A stretch of 64,000 nt of DNA from the NCBI GenBank assembly GCA_963734685.1, contig CAVTIC010000001.1, forward strand, positions 62,001-126,000, read 5' to 3'. Position 1 is the first letter of the stretch. Every line of letters begins with the position of its first letter. Both the position numbers and the translations under genes were made by a program. Below the pieces are notes generated by a model. It saw only the letters and a program-made list of their open reading frames with translations, ran no database searches and was not told where the DNA came from. This DNA is from JAOUEA01 sp963734685. GTDB lineage: Bacteria > Actinomycetota > UBA4738 > HRBIN12. Positions 1 to 8,751 of this stretch are shown here, piece by piece.

Positions 1-164
1 ACGGCACGCGCGTGATCGTCTGGCGTGCCGTGGGAGAAGTTCACCCGGAAGATCGAGGTCCCGGCGGTCACGAGGCCGCGTACGAACGCGGGCGTGTTGG
101 TCGCCGGCCCCAGCGTGCACATCAGCTTCGTGCGAGCGCCGGATGGGGGGTTGGCGCTGCTCAT
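1..164 (-). CDS. pyk: Pyruvate kinase, N-terminal fragment (cut by window edge)
   Basis: Reading the minus strand from an ATG at 164 gives about 54 residues containing TKLMCTLGPATNTP and, further on, FRVNFSHGTPDDH. These match the two opening motifs of pyruvate kinase (the TKIVCTLGPAS strand and the NFSHG loop that contributes to nucleotide and phosphate binding). The enzyme makes pyruvate and ATP from phosphoenolpyruvate and ADP in the cytoplasm. The start ATG overlaps the stop codon of the upstream deacetylase gene by 4 bases (ATGA), so the two are probably translationally coupled. Only the beginning is inside the window, so the catalytic residues cannot be checked. Identification is firm from the motif pair; the rest of the gene is not visible. 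Confidence 0.85.
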   Translation of the reverse strand, partial: MSSANPPSGARTKLMCTLGPATNTPAFVRGLVTAGTSIFRVNFSHGTPDDHARA

Positions 165-1321
165 GAGGTCGTGCCCTCCTCGGCATCGATGCCGGCTGCC
201 TGGAGAGCCGCGGCTGCCACCGCGCCGGCTTCCTCGTCGGCGGCGTGACGGCCGGCGGGCGGCTCGGAGAGCGTGGCCGGCACCGATCCCCGGAGCGCGA
301 ACTCGGCCCGCTCGATCCACCCCTCAGGCAGCTCGTCGGGGGGCGCGGTCTCGGCCATCTCGGCGAAATACAGCGTCCATGCACGCGGCACCACCCGTGC
401 CCACTGGTAACCACCGCCCCCGGTCGCCACCCACCGGCCTCCGGCGGCCTCGTGGGCGAGCTCGTGAAGCACGGAGGCGGTCTCGCGGTAGGCGTTCGTC
501 GTGAGCATCAGGTGCGCCAGCGGATCGCTCACGTGCGTGTCGCATCCCAGCTGGGTCACGAGCACGTCGGGCGCGAAGGCCCGCACGAGCGGCGGCACGG
601 CCGTGCGGAACGCCTCGAGCCACCCGACGTCACCGGTGCCCGGGGGGAGGGGGAGGTTCACGGCGGAGCCCGGCGCATCGGGCCCTCCTCGCTCGGAGAG
701 CCCGCCGGTGCCGGGGAAGAAGCCGATCTCCGGCGCGTACTCGTGGATCGAGATCGTCAGCACGCGCGGGTCGTTCCAGAAGATCGTCTGCACACCGTCG
801 CCATGGTGTACGTCCACGTCGACGTAGGCGATGCGCTCGACGCCTCGGGCGAGCATCCAGGCGATCGCCACGGCCGGGTCGTCGTACACGCAGAACCCCG
901 ACGCGCGCGAAGGCATCGCATGGTGCAGCCCCCCCGCCGCGTTGAACGCATGCGCGGTCTCGCCGACGACCACCGACCGGGCGGCCGCGACGGTGGCGCC
1001 CGCCACGATCGCCCCCGCCTCGTGCATGCGGTCGAAGATCGGGTTGTCTCCAGGGCCGTAGCCGAACCGGCCCCAGGTTCCGTCGACCCCGTGCCCGGCC
1101 TGCCTGGTCGCCTCGATGAACTCCGACGTGTGCACGAGCAGCAGCGTCTCGTCGTCGGCCGCCGATGCGCCCATCCGGATCACCCCCGGCGCTCGATCCA
1201 TGCCGTAATCGGCGATGAGCTGCCAGGTGAGCAACACCCGTTGGGGGCGGAGCGGATGACCAGGCCCGTGGTCGTAGATCTTCGCGTCCGGCGTGACGAC
1301 GAGCCCGGCCGCGCCGCTCAC
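161..1321 (-). CDS. AcuC-like / class II histone-deacetylase-fold hydrolase
   Basis: A 386-residue protein of the arginase/deacetylase fold. It has the family's catalytic segment DVDVHHGDGVQ, followed by ISIHEYAPEIGFFPGTGG and, near the C-terminus, a GGGGY motif. These supply the zinc-binding Asp/His residues and the catalytic Tyr. Bacterial AcuC proteins deacetylate lysines of acyl-CoA synthetases, while relatives act on acetylpolyamines. The specific substrate cannot be read here, but the flanking aminotransferase, aldehyde dehydrogenase and CoA-transferase genes would fit either role. The start is a GTG that overlaps the upstream aminotransferase stop (GTGA), and the stop overlaps the pyruvate kinase start, so the gene is coupled on both sides. 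Length is normal for the family. Confidence 0.85.
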   Translation of the reverse strand: MSGAAGLVVTPDAKIYDHGPGHPLRPQRVLLTWQLIADYGMDRAPGVIRMGASAADDETLLLVHTSEFIEATRQAGHGVDGTWGRFGYGPGDNPIFDRMHEAGAIVAGATVAAARSVVVGETAHAFNAAGGLHHAMPSRASGFCVYDDPAVAIAWMLARGVERIAYVDVDVHHGDGVQTIFWNDPRVLTISIHEYAPEIGFFPGTGGLSERGGPDAPGSAVNLPLPPGTGDVGWLEAFRTAVPPLVRAFAPDVLVTQLGCDTHVSDPLAHLMLTTNAYRETASVLHELAHEAAGGRWVATGGGGYQWARVVPRAWTLYFAEMAETAPPDELPEGWIERAEFALRGSVPATLSEPPAGRHAADEEAGAVAAAALQAAGIDAEEGTTS

Positions 1322-2628
1322 GTGACCGAGCGGATCGCCGACGCCGTGCGCTCGACGAGCTTCCCCGCGTCGTCGTCCGTCAGTACGAACGGCGGTCCGA
1401 GCATCAGCAGATCGCCGTCGTGGCCGTCGACGTGCCCGGTCGACGAGTACAACAACAACCCGTCATCGCGCGCCGCGCCGACGACGCGTTCGGTGACGCG
1501 CTCAGAGCGCGAGAACGGTTCCTTGGTCTCCGGATCGCGGACGAGCTCGATCCCGATCATCGTGCCGAGCCCACGCACCTCGCCGACGATCGGCGAGTCG
1601 GTGAGTGCGATGGAGAGATCGGCTCGGAGCCGCTCCCCGAGCGCCGCCGATCGCGCAACCAGGTCGCGGTCACGGAGCACCTGCAGCACGGCGCCGGCCG
1701 CAGCTGCGCCGAGCCCGTTGTGCGACCAGGTGAACCCGTGGACGAACCCGACGGTCGAGACGGTATCGAAGACCTCGCCGCTCACCGCGGCGAACCCGAA
1801 CGGCACGTACCCGCTCGTGGTGCCCTTCCCCGCGGTGAGGATGTCGGGCCGCACCCCCCAGTGATCAACGCCGAACCACCGGCCGGTGCGTCCAATGCCG
1901 GTCATCACCTCGTCGGCGATGACCAGGATCCCGTGCTCGCGGCAGACCTCGACGATCGAGGGCCAGTAGTCCTCACACGGCACGGCCGCGCCGATCGTGG
2001 CCCCGGCCACCGGTTCCGCGATGAACGCGGCGACCGAATTCGGCGTGGCCTGGGAGATCATGCGCTCGAGCTCGGCAGCGTGCCAGGCCCCGCACGTATC
2101 GGGATGACCGGGGTTCTCACACCGGTACTCGTAGGCGGCGGGCGCATGCAGGAACCTGCCGAGCCACGGCGTGTAGGGCTTGCGCAGCGGCTCCTTGCCG
2201 CTCGCGTCGAGCGCGCCCAGGGTGTTGCCGTGATACGCGCTGCGGCGGCCGATCACCAGGAACCGCGAGCGCTCACCGCGTGCGAGGTGATAGGTGCGCG
2301 CGAGCTTGAGCGCGGTCTCGACCGCCTCGCTCCCGCCGGACACGGGATACAGGCGCGCGTCGTCCATAGGCAACAGGGGGGCGAGCTCGTCGGCGTAGCG
2401 TTCCAGCGCTTCCGTCGTGAACATCGTGCCGTGGACGTACTGCGTGCGCGAGAGCTGCTCGACGATCGCGTCGATGACCACCTGCTCCCCGTGACCGACG
2501 TTCACGACGATCGCGCCCCCGGCGCCGTCGAGGAACCGCCGACCGTCCGAGGAGGTGATCCATGCGCCCTCGGATGCGACGGCGACGGGCAGCTCGCGAT
2601 CGAGCACCCGCGGGAAGACATGGCTCAC
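1318..2628 (-). CDS. Class III (PLP-dependent) aminotransferase
   Basis: A 436-residue protein with the subgroup III aminotransferase layout. There is an N-terminal GAGGAIVVNVGHG segment and the phosphate-binding SGGSEAVETALKLAR region. ADEVMTGIGRTG contains the PLP-contacting Asp, and TAGKGTTSGY contains the Schiff-base lysine. The family transfers amino groups from terminal amines or omega-amino acids to pyruvate or 2-oxoglutarate. It is a different paralogue from the one at 5887-7188. The start is GTG at 2628, overlapping the stop of the small upstream gene by 4 bases. Its place in a run with an aldehyde dehydrogenase and a CoA-transferase suggests omega-amine catabolism. The substrate is inferred only from context. 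Confidence 0.85.
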   Translation of the reverse strand: MSHVFPRVLDRELPVAVASEGAWITSSDGRRFLDGAGGAIVVNVGHGEQVVIDAIVEQLSRTQYVHGTMFTTEALERYADELAPLLPMDDARLYPVSGGSEAVETALKLARTYHLARGERSRFLVIGRRSAYHGNTLGALDASGKEPLRKPYTPWLGRFLHAPAAYEYRCENPGHPDTCGAWHAAELERMISQATPNSVAAFIAEPVAGATIGAAVPCEDYWPSIVEVCREHGILVIADEVMTGIGRTGRWFGVDHWGVRPDILTAGKGTTSGYVPFGFAAVSGEVFDTVSTVGFVHGFTWSHNGLGAAAAGAVLQVLRDRDLVARSAALGERLRADLSIALTDSPIVGEVRGLGTMIGIELVRDPETKEPFSRSERVTERVVGAARDDGLLLYSSTGHVDGHDGDLLMLGPPFVLTDDDAGKLVERTASAIRSVT

Positions 2629-2840
2629 TTCGTCTCGTCCTCCGTCGGCCCGACACCGGGCCGCAACGGCTCGATCGAGCGGGGATCGACGTCGGCGAAC
2701 GTCTCGAAGACCTGCCGCAGGCGGTCACCACGATCCTTGCGGCCCTGACGGATCGCGTCGACCCAGTCCGGTTCGGGTTCCTCGCTCGCCGGTGGCCACG
2801 GCGCCGAGGGACGCACGGGTCGGTCGTCGCCCGGTTCCAT
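2625..2840 (-). CDS. Small acidic hypothetical protein in the catabolic operon
   Basis: A 71-residue protein starting at the ATG at 2840, with a Pro-rich N-terminus and the core PDWVDAIRQGRKDRGDRLRQ followed by a segment rich in Glu and Pro. I do not recognise a family. Its stop overlaps the GTG of the downstream aminotransferase by 4 bases. It begins 5 bases after the stop of the unknown protein upstream, so it is locked into the coupled gene chain, which argues that it is real. There is no membrane segment or signal peptide. It could be an accessory factor for one of the neighbouring enzymes; that is only an inference from position. Confidence 0.6.
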   Translation of the reverse strand: MEPGDDRPVRPSAPWPPASEEPEPDWVDAIRQGRKDRGDRLRQVFETFADVDPRSIEPLRPGVGPTEDETK

Positions 2841-2845
2841 GGGCC

Positions 2846-3777
2846 TCACGTTACCGCCTGCACCCGGGCGAGCCATCGGTGCAGGGCCTGATCGCCCCCG
2901 GCGCGGAGCTGCTCGATGCGCCGATCGCTCGCTTCGACGTCGCCGAAGACCCTCTGCACCAGTGCCCCGACCGCGTAGATCGGATCGAGCGGATCGGTGG
3001 CCGCTGCGCATCGGGCGTTCGCCTGCAGGCGGAACTCACCCACCACGGGCGACCCGGCATCGCGAGCCGCGACGAGCCCCGCGAAGAACAGGAGTGCGGG
3101 GAAAGCGTCACCCGTGCTCGTCGCCAGCGAGCCGAGCGAGCGGAGCACGGCGGCAACGCCCGCCCTCCGGCTCGAACCCGCGTCGACGTCGACGTCAACT
3201 CGTCCTCCTGCCCCCGCAGGGGCGGCTCCATGAGGCGCAAGCACGCGCGTTGCCCTCGGACGTAGGCAGGCAGGAGTGCCGCCGGCGGCGGCGAGTACAG
3301 CGAGTCCCACACTGGGCGCACACCCGAGGCGGAGGCGCCGACCGCGTCGAACACGGCGCGCGGCAGCGCGGCCAAGGCCGCGCCGAGCGTGGAAGCGTCG
3401 TGCGCCTCGCGCACAGCCTCACCCAACATCGCCCCACTGCGGTCGAGCACCCGCACGCGCACGGTCCGAGCTCCTTCCGGGGCGACGGCGGTTCGCAGGA
3501 TGATCGCGGCATCGGAAGCGTCGCCATCCGCGAGAGGGCCGCGCAGCGCGGCGGTCCGGGCATCGGTCGAGAACCGGAGCGCCTCCGCGAGGTAGAGCGG
3601 CAGGCCCAGCCTGAGATCCTGTCCGGCCTCGTTCACGGGCGAGCCGTCCCACGGTTCCGCTGCAGCGGCGACGGAGATCGCGTCGTCGCGAAGGCCCCGC
3701 AACAGCCACGACGGCGACCGAAGAGGCGCGAACCAGACCGGCGACTCGAGCGGTGCCGCCGGGCCGGGGTCGTTCAC
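2846..3777 (-). pseudogene. Unknown ~310-residue operon protein, frameshifted near 3190
   Basis: From a GTG at 3777 (GTGA overlap with the CoA-transferase beta stop) one frame encodes about 195 residues. It begins VNDPGPAAPLESPVWF and runs to RLMEPPLRGQEDEL near 3195. There the sense continues in another frame as DAGSSRRAGVAAVLRSLG and ends at 2846 with ALHRWLARVQAVT. The switch lies in a GTCGAC repeat, a likely place for an indel. Neither half matches a family I know. The protein is Ala- and Leu-rich with amphipathic helices, and its C-terminal part could be a helical repeat. The composition on both sides of the break is equally typical of local genes, so I read it as one gene with an assembly error or a fresh mutation. 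Confidence 0.55.
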
Positions 3778-4556
3778 TTCGTGTAGACCCCGCCGGGATC
3801 GAGCTCCTCGCGGATCAGCGCGAGTTCCTCGTCGCTCGGCGCGGGCGTCTCGCCGAGGTCGTCGGCCACCTTCGGATCCCACCCCATGTTCGAGCGCACG
3901 TCGTCGACGGAGACGCCCGGGTGCAGGGTGCGAAGCACCATCTCACCTCGTCGCTGGTCGAACGTGTACGTCGCGAGATCGGTCACCACGCTCGTCGGCC
4001 CGTTCCCGTGCCAGCCGCGGGCGGCGTCGTGAGCCGGATCGCCACTGTGGCCGGGGCTCGTTCGGAAGTCGAGCCGGTCGACGAACGACCGCTGCGCCTG
4101 CCGCATGATCACGAGGATCTGCCTCGCGTGGATCGCGATCTCGCACGCGCCGCCCGAACCGGGCAGGCGCACCTTCGGGTGCTCGTAGTCGCCGATCACG
4201 GTGGTGTTGAGGTTCCCGTGGCGGTCGATCTGTGCGCCCCCGAGGAACGCAACGTCGATCAGGCCGGCCTGCAGGTAGAAGGCGAAGAGCTCGAACATGC
4301 TCGTGACCGCGGTCGATCCGGTCGCGAGGGTCGGATCGCCGATCGACAGGGGAAGCCGCTCCGGTCGCGCCCCGAAGACCCCCGACTCATAGACGAGCTG
4401 GAGCTCGGGCGCGACGGTGCGCTGGGCGAGGTTGCACACGATGTTCGGCAGACCCACACCCACGAAGCAGTTCGACACACCGATCAGCTGGCGCGCGCTC
4501 GCCGCGATCATCAGCTCCGACTTGGAGTAGCCGGGTTCCGGGACAGCATCGCTCAT
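3774..4556 (-). CDS. CoA-transferase, beta subunit (GctB/IpdB-like)
   Basis: A 260-residue protein with the family I CoA-transferase beta fold. Key stretches are IGVSNCFVGVGLPNIVC near the N-terminus, LQLVYESGVFG, and FLGGAQIDRHGNLNTTVIGDYE. In this family the Glu of the ESG segment forms the acyl-glutamyl thioester intermediate, and ESG is present in the expected place. Its partner alpha subunit is encoded immediately upstream with an ATGA overlap (4553-4556), typical of the two-subunit enzymes that move CoA between carboxylic acids. Some relatives (IpdAB) are hydrolases for steroid ring fragments, so transferase against hydrolase cannot be settled here. The GTG of the next gene overlaps its stop. 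Confidence 0.85.
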   Translation of the reverse strand: MSDAVPEPGYSKSELMIAASARQLIGVSNCFVGVGLPNIVCNLAQRTVAPELQLVYESGVFGARPERLPLSIGDPTLATGSTAVTSMFELFAFYLQAGLIDVAFLGGAQIDRHGNLNTTVIGDYEHPKVRLPGSGGACEIAIHARQILVIMRQAQRSFVDRLDFRTSPGHSGDPAHDAARGWHGNGPTSVVTDLATYTFDQRRGEMVLRTLHPGVSVDDVRSNMGWDPKVADDLGETPAPSDEELALIREELDPGGVYTK

Positions 4557-5476
4557 GCGTACCGCCCGTAGTCGACCTCGCCTGACGGCGCCGGCCCCGG
4601 ACGCAGTGCGTCCCAGTGCGCGTCGCCGTATTTCGCCACGTACTCACGGTGGTTGGAGAGGCCGTACACCCACTCGTCGAGCCAGGCGTCGAGCCCGGGC
4701 TGCTCCTTCGCGATGCGATCCCATTCCAGGTAGAAGTGGTTGTCGCGGTCGTAGTAGCCCTGGGCGAACGACGGGTGGCAGGCGAACGGTTCCTCGACGA
4801 CGGCGTCGACCACGGCACCGGGCATCACCGTGCGGTTCGGGTCGCGACGGATCACCGACTCGTCGACGACCTCTTCGACCACCACGATCACCCGCCGGGC
4901 CGCGAACGCGACCTCCTTCTGGCAGCCCATCAGGCCCCATATCTGCGTGTCACCGGCCGCGTCGGCCCGCTGCGCGTGCACGATCGCGACGTCGGGTTTG
5001 AGCGGAGGCACCACGTAAACCTGGTCGCCGTCGTCGTAGGGCGAGGTCATCGGCACGATCCTCGGGTTGACCTTCGGGATGTCGCTCTCGTAGTAGCTCC
5101 GGATCGGGAAGAACGGCAGGTTCGCGGCGCCCGCCATGTACCGGCACACCATGCCGAAGTGCGAGTACTCCTCGATCTCGAGCGGCGCCGGATCGGCCCT
5201 CTCGATGCGCCGGCGCACCGCGTGCAGGTTGCCGACCCCGGGATTTCCCATCCAGCTGAAGATCAGCTTCGAGGCGACCCCGGCCCCGATCATCTGGTCG
5301 TAGACGACGTCCGGCGTCATGCGGGCGAGCGTCAGGTCGCGCCGGCGCTGCCGGATGATCTCGTGCCCGGCCGCGAAGCAGATCAGGTGCGTGAACCCCT
5401 CGATCGCCACGGTGTCGCCGTCGTGCACGAGCTCCCGCACGGCGTCCTGCATCGTCGTGACCTTGCTCATCCCCAC
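4553..5476 (-). CDS. CoA-transferase, alpha subunit (GctA/IpdA-like)
   Basis: A 307-residue protein that opens with DAVRELVHDGDTVAIEGFTH, the N-terminal motif of family I CoA-transferase alpha chains. It carries NLPFFPIRSYYESD and MTSPYDDGDQVYVVPPLKPDVAIVHAQRAD, both characteristic of the glutaconate-CoA-transferase/IpdA branch. It should pair with the beta subunit encoded just downstream, with a 4-base overlap. The start could be the ATG at 5476 (MGMSK) or the second ATG at 5470. It lies 10 bases after the VOC gene stop. In the context of aminotransferases and an aldehyde dehydrogenase, a role in activating the carboxylic acid left after deamination and oxidation is plausible; this is an inference. 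Confidence 0.85.
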   Translation of the reverse strand: MGMSKVTTMQDAVRELVHDGDTVAIEGFTHLICFAAGHEIIRQRRRDLTLARMTPDVVYDQMIGAGVASKLIFSWMGNPGVGNLHAVRRRIERADPAPLEIEEYSHFGMVCRYMAGAANLPFFPIRSYYESDIPKVNPRIVPMTSPYDDGDQVYVVPPLKPDVAIVHAQRADAAGDTQIWGLMGCQKEVAFAARRVIVVVEEVVDESVIRRDPNRTVMPGAVVDAVVEEPFACHPSFAQGYYDRDNHFYLEWDRIAKEQPGLDAWLDEWVYGLSNHREYVAKYGDAHWDALRPGPAPSGEVDYGRYA

Positions 5477-5486
5477 CTACCCCGGC

Positions 5487-5870
5487 TCACGAGGGCCGCT
5501 CCTTCGGCGGATCGTCGTTCGGCCCTCGCAGCACGCAGAACTCGTTGCCCTCGGGGTCGACGAGGACGGTCCAGTAGCTGCCGCCCTCGTCGACCCGGCG
5601 CACGACCCGCGCACCGGCATCGACGAGGCGCTCGACCTCCTCGCGCATCGTGGACGGCGGGGAGAGATCGAGGTGGAGCCGGTTCTTGACCGACTTCCCC
5701 TCCGGCACGATCTGGAACAGCAACGGCCACCCGCGGCCCGATGGGTCCCGGAGCCACGCGTCTTCATCGTCGACCCCTTCGAGCTCGTAGCCGAGCGCGG
5801 CGCACCAGAACTCGGCCACCGGCCTCGGGTCGTGGCAGTCGATCGTGAGCGTGTCGACGAGCGAGGTCAT
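5487..5870 (-). CDS. VOC-superfamily (glyoxalase/bleomycin-resistance fold) protein
   Basis: A 127-residue single-domain protein with two beta-alpha-beta-beta-beta modules. The first contains TIDCHDPRPVAEFWCAALGYEL and the second RLHLDLSPPS..EEVERLVDAGARV, then YWTVLVDPEGNEFCVL. The HLD and the Glu in GNEFCVL occupy positions that bind metal in many family members. Such proteins range from isomerases and dioxygenases to small-molecule binding proteins, so the reaction cannot be named. Its place between an aminotransferase and a CoA-transferase subunit, with short gaps, suggests it belongs to the same pathway, possibly as an epimerase-type step. Confidence 0.8.
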   Translation of the reverse strand: MTSLVDTLTIDCHDPRPVAEFWCAALGYELEGVDDEDAWLRDPSGRGWPLLFQIVPEGKSVKNRLHLDLSPPSTMREEVERLVDAGARVVRRVDEGGSYWTVLVDPEGNEFCVLRGPNDDPPKERPS

Positions 5871-5886
5871 GCCCGCGCCCAGCCCC

Positions 5887-7188
5887 TCAGGAGGCGGCTT
5901 CGACCTCGGCGACGGCTTCCTCGAAGATCTCGAGCGCAGCCCTTGCCTGGTCCTCGCGGAACACGAGCGGCGGCGAGACCCGGATCGCGTCGTCGCCGCA
6001 GCCGAGCACCAGCAGCCCTCTGCGGAACGACGCCTGCTCGACCGCGGTCGCCTGCTGGTGCTCGGCGAACGACAGGCCGATCCACAGCGCCCGCCCCCGC
6101 ACCTCGGTGATGATCGGGTGCCGTTCGGCGATGCCGCGGACCCCTTCGAGGAAGATCTCCCCGACCGACCGCGCGTTCTCGAGCAGGCCTTCCCGCTCGA
6201 TCACGTCGAACGTGGCGAGCGCCGCGGCGCACGAGACCGGCGAGCCGCCGTAGGTCGAGCCGTGCGAGCCGAGATCCCAGGTCATCAGGTCGTCGCGAGC
6301 GATCATCGCGCCGAGCGGCAGGCCGCTCGCGATGCCCTTGCCGGCCGTGACGACGTCGGGGGCGACGCCTTCCTGCTCGATCGCCCACATCGTGCCGCTG
6401 CGGCCCATGCCCGACTGCACCTCGTCGCAGACGAGCAGGATGCCGTGCCGGTCGCACAGCTCGCGCAGGTACGTGAACCAACCCTCGGGCGGCAACACGT
6501 ATCCGCCCTCACCGAGCCACGATTCCACGACGATCGCCGCGACCTCGGTCGGCGAGACGACGCGTCTGAAGAGCACCTGCTCGATGTAGTCGAAGTCGCC
6601 ATAGAACGAGTGATAGACGCTGGGCATCAGCGGACCGAAGTTCGTGCGGTACTTCGCCTTCGAGGCCGTGAGCGTGACCGAACCCATCGAACGTCCGTGG
6701 AACGACTGGTAGAACCCGAGCAGGTACTGGCGTCCGGTCGCGTAGCGGGCGAGCTTGATCGCGGCCTCGACCGCCTCGGTACCCGAGTTCGTCAGGAACG
6801 AGCGTGCCCGCATCTCGCCGAACGGCGCCATCGCGTCGAGGCGCTCGCACACGTCGGAGTAGATCGGAAGGTAGAAGTCCGACGCCGAATAGTGCAGGAG
6901 TTGGGTGGCCTGTCGCTGTACCGCCTCGACCACCGACGGATGGCAGTGTCCCGTGCTCGCGACGGCGATGCCGGCGTTCAGGTCGAGGAAGATGTTCCCG
7001 TCGACGTCCTCGACGATCGAGCCGGACCCGCGTCGAGGCACGAACGGATAGGCGCGGGGCAACGACGGGGACGTGACCCTGCGGTCGCGCTCGATGCGGG
7101 CCATCGCCTCGGGCCCGGGCACGTCCGTGATGAGCTTGGGCCTCGCGTGCGCCGCCAGGCCCTCGAGCTCCATGTCTTCCAGACTCAC
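5887..7188 (-). CDS. Class III aminotransferase (GABA/ornithine type)
   Basis: A 433-residue PLP enzyme. It shows DLNAGIAVASTGHCHP, LTNSGTEAVEAAIKLAR (phosphate binding), YQSFHGRSMGSVTLTASK, CDEVQSGMGRSG with the PLP Asp, and TAGKGIASGLPLGA with the Schiff-base Lys. The overall layout fits 4-aminobutyrate or acetylornithine-type aminotransferases acting on a terminal amine. I start it at the GTG at 7188 because it overlaps the upstream dehydrogenase stop (GTGA), as at other junctions in this operon. An ATG at 7173 is the alternative. The reading frame runs open far upstream to 9072, but that extension is the shadow of the dehydrogenase gene. The product aldehyde would be the substrate for the neighbouring dehydrogenase. 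Confidence 0.88.
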   Translation of the reverse strand: MSLEDMELEGLAAHARPKLITDVPGPEAMARIERDRRVTSPSLPRAYPFVPRRGSGSIVEDVDGNIFLDLNAGIAVASTGHCHPSVVEAVQRQATQLLHYSASDFYLPIYSDVCERLDAMAPFGEMRARSFLTNSGTEAVEAAIKLARYATGRQYLLGFYQSFHGRSMGSVTLTASKAKYRTNFGPLMPSVYHSFYGDFDYIEQVLFRRVVSPTEVAAIVVESWLGEGGYVLPPEGWFTYLRELCDRHGILLVCDEVQSGMGRSGTMWAIEQEGVAPDVVTAGKGIASGLPLGAMIARDDLMTWDLGSHGSTYGGSPVSCAAALATFDVIEREGLLENARSVGEIFLEGVRGIAERHPIITEVRGRALWIGLSFAEHQQATAVEQASFRRGLLVLGCGDDAIRVSPPLVFREDQARAALEIFEEAVAEVEAAS

Positions 7189-8751
7189 TCCTCGATCACC
7201 GTCCTCGACTGCTCGCGGAGGTACTGGAGGATGTAGTAGGGACCCCCGCCGGCCTTGCCGGTGCTGCCGGAACCCTTCCACCCGCCGAAGGGCTGCACGC
7301 CCGGCCACGCGCCGGTGGTGGAACCGGCACGCCGGTTCACGTAGACGACCCCGGCCTGGATACGGTCGAGCCACTCGTCGATCTCGCCGGAGTCCTCGCT
7401 GAAGAACCCCGCCGTCAGGCCGTACTCCGTCGCGTTCGACTTCTCGATCGCGTCGTCGAGCTCGTCGAACGGGGCCACGACGACGAACGGCACGAACAGC
7501 TCCTTGTGCCAGATCCAGCTGTCCTCGGGCGCCTCGGCGATCGTGGGCTCGACGAAGAGCCCACGGCCGAGGTCGCCCTCGGTGATGCGCTGCCCGCCGG
7601 TGACGATCGTGCCGTTCTTCTGGGCTTCCTCGGCGGCTTCCTCGTACGTGTCGAGGGCAGCCTCGTTGATGATCGGGCCGAGGTAGACGTCGCGCTCGAT
7701 CGGGTTGCCGACCTTGATCGACTCGGTCTTCGTCTTCAGCTGTGACACGAAGTCGTCGTAGACCTCGCGCTCGACGAAGACCCGGCTGCAGGCCGAACAT
7801 TTCTGGCCGCCGAAGCCGAAGGCGCTGCGCAAGACACCGTCGGTCGCCTTGTCGAGGTCGGCGTTCTTCGTGACGATCGTCGGGTTCTTGCCGCCCATCT
7901 CGCAGATGACCGGCTTGGGCACGTTCGTCGCGAAGTTCTTGTAGATGTCCATCCCCACCGGGTACGAGCCGGTGAACGTGATGCCGTTCACATCGGGATG
8001 ACGCCACAGCGCCTCGCCGGCAACGGCTCCCCGGCCCGAGACGAGGTGGAACGCTCCGGCCGGCACGCCTCCGTCGCGGTAACACTCGTAGAGCTTGAAG
8101 CCGAGCAGGGCCCCTTGGTTCGACGGCTTCAGCACGACCGCGTTGCCGGCCACGAGCGCGCCGCTCGACGGGCCGCCCGACAGCGCCATCGGGAAGTTGA
8201 ACGGGCTGATAACCGCCCACACCCCGTGGGGTCGCAGCACGTCGTAGTAGTCGCCCGCCGCGCCGAGCCCGCTCATCGGCACGCGGAACCCGTCGTGCTT
8301 CTCCATCTCGTCGCAGTTCCAGCGGATCAGCTCCGCGGTCTCCTGCACGTCGCCGAGCGCCTCGAGCCTGCTCTTGCCGACCTCGTAGGCCATGAGCGCG
8401 GCGAGGTCGAACAGGCGTTCCTCCATGATGTCGGCGGACGTGCGCAGGATGCGCACGCGCTCCTGCCAGCCCATGCGGTCCCATTCCAGACTGGAACGCC
8501 TTCGCGGCGGCCACGGCGTCCTCGACGTCTTCGGGCGTCGCCTGCGAGAAGCTGCCGATCACGATGTCCTTGTCGATCGGTGAGGGCTCCTCGTAGCGGT
8601 CCTCCCGCCAGCGCTCCTCGCCGTTCACGATGACCGGGTACTCCTTGCCCAGATCAGCCTTGACCCGCTCGGCGGCCTCGTCGTACGCGCGCTGGAGCTC
8701 CTCGTTGTCAGCGGACAACGTGGCGTAGGTGATCCTGAACTTCTCGGTCAT
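7185..8751 (-). pseudogene. P5C-dehydrogenase-like aldehyde dehydrogenase, one-base frameshift near 8490
   Basis: The N-terminal 85 or so residues start at the ATG at 8751 (MTEKFRITYATL, purine-rich ribosome site AAGGGGAGG upstream). They include YPVIVNGEERW and end AAAKAFQ near 8490. The rest, from EWDRMGWQERVRIL to the stop at 7185, is in a second frame. It has SPFNFPMALSGGP, FTGSYPVGMDIY, ICEMGGKNPTIVTK, GFGGQKCSACSR with the catalytic Cys, and PFGGWKGSGSTGKAGG. GGQKCSACSR is the signature of the RocA/PruA group, which oxidises glutamate-semialdehyde to glutamate with NAD. A single extra base at about 8488-8492 explains the break. Because every catalytic motif is intact, an assembly indel is more likely than gene death. 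It heads the operon. Confidence 0.8.

Noticed and set aside
245..1864. Long plus-strand open frame opposite the deacetylase and aminotransferase genes
   Set aside because: It is rich in Arg, Pro and His, has no recognisable motif, and mirrors two well-supported minus-strand genes. High GC makes such shadows common.
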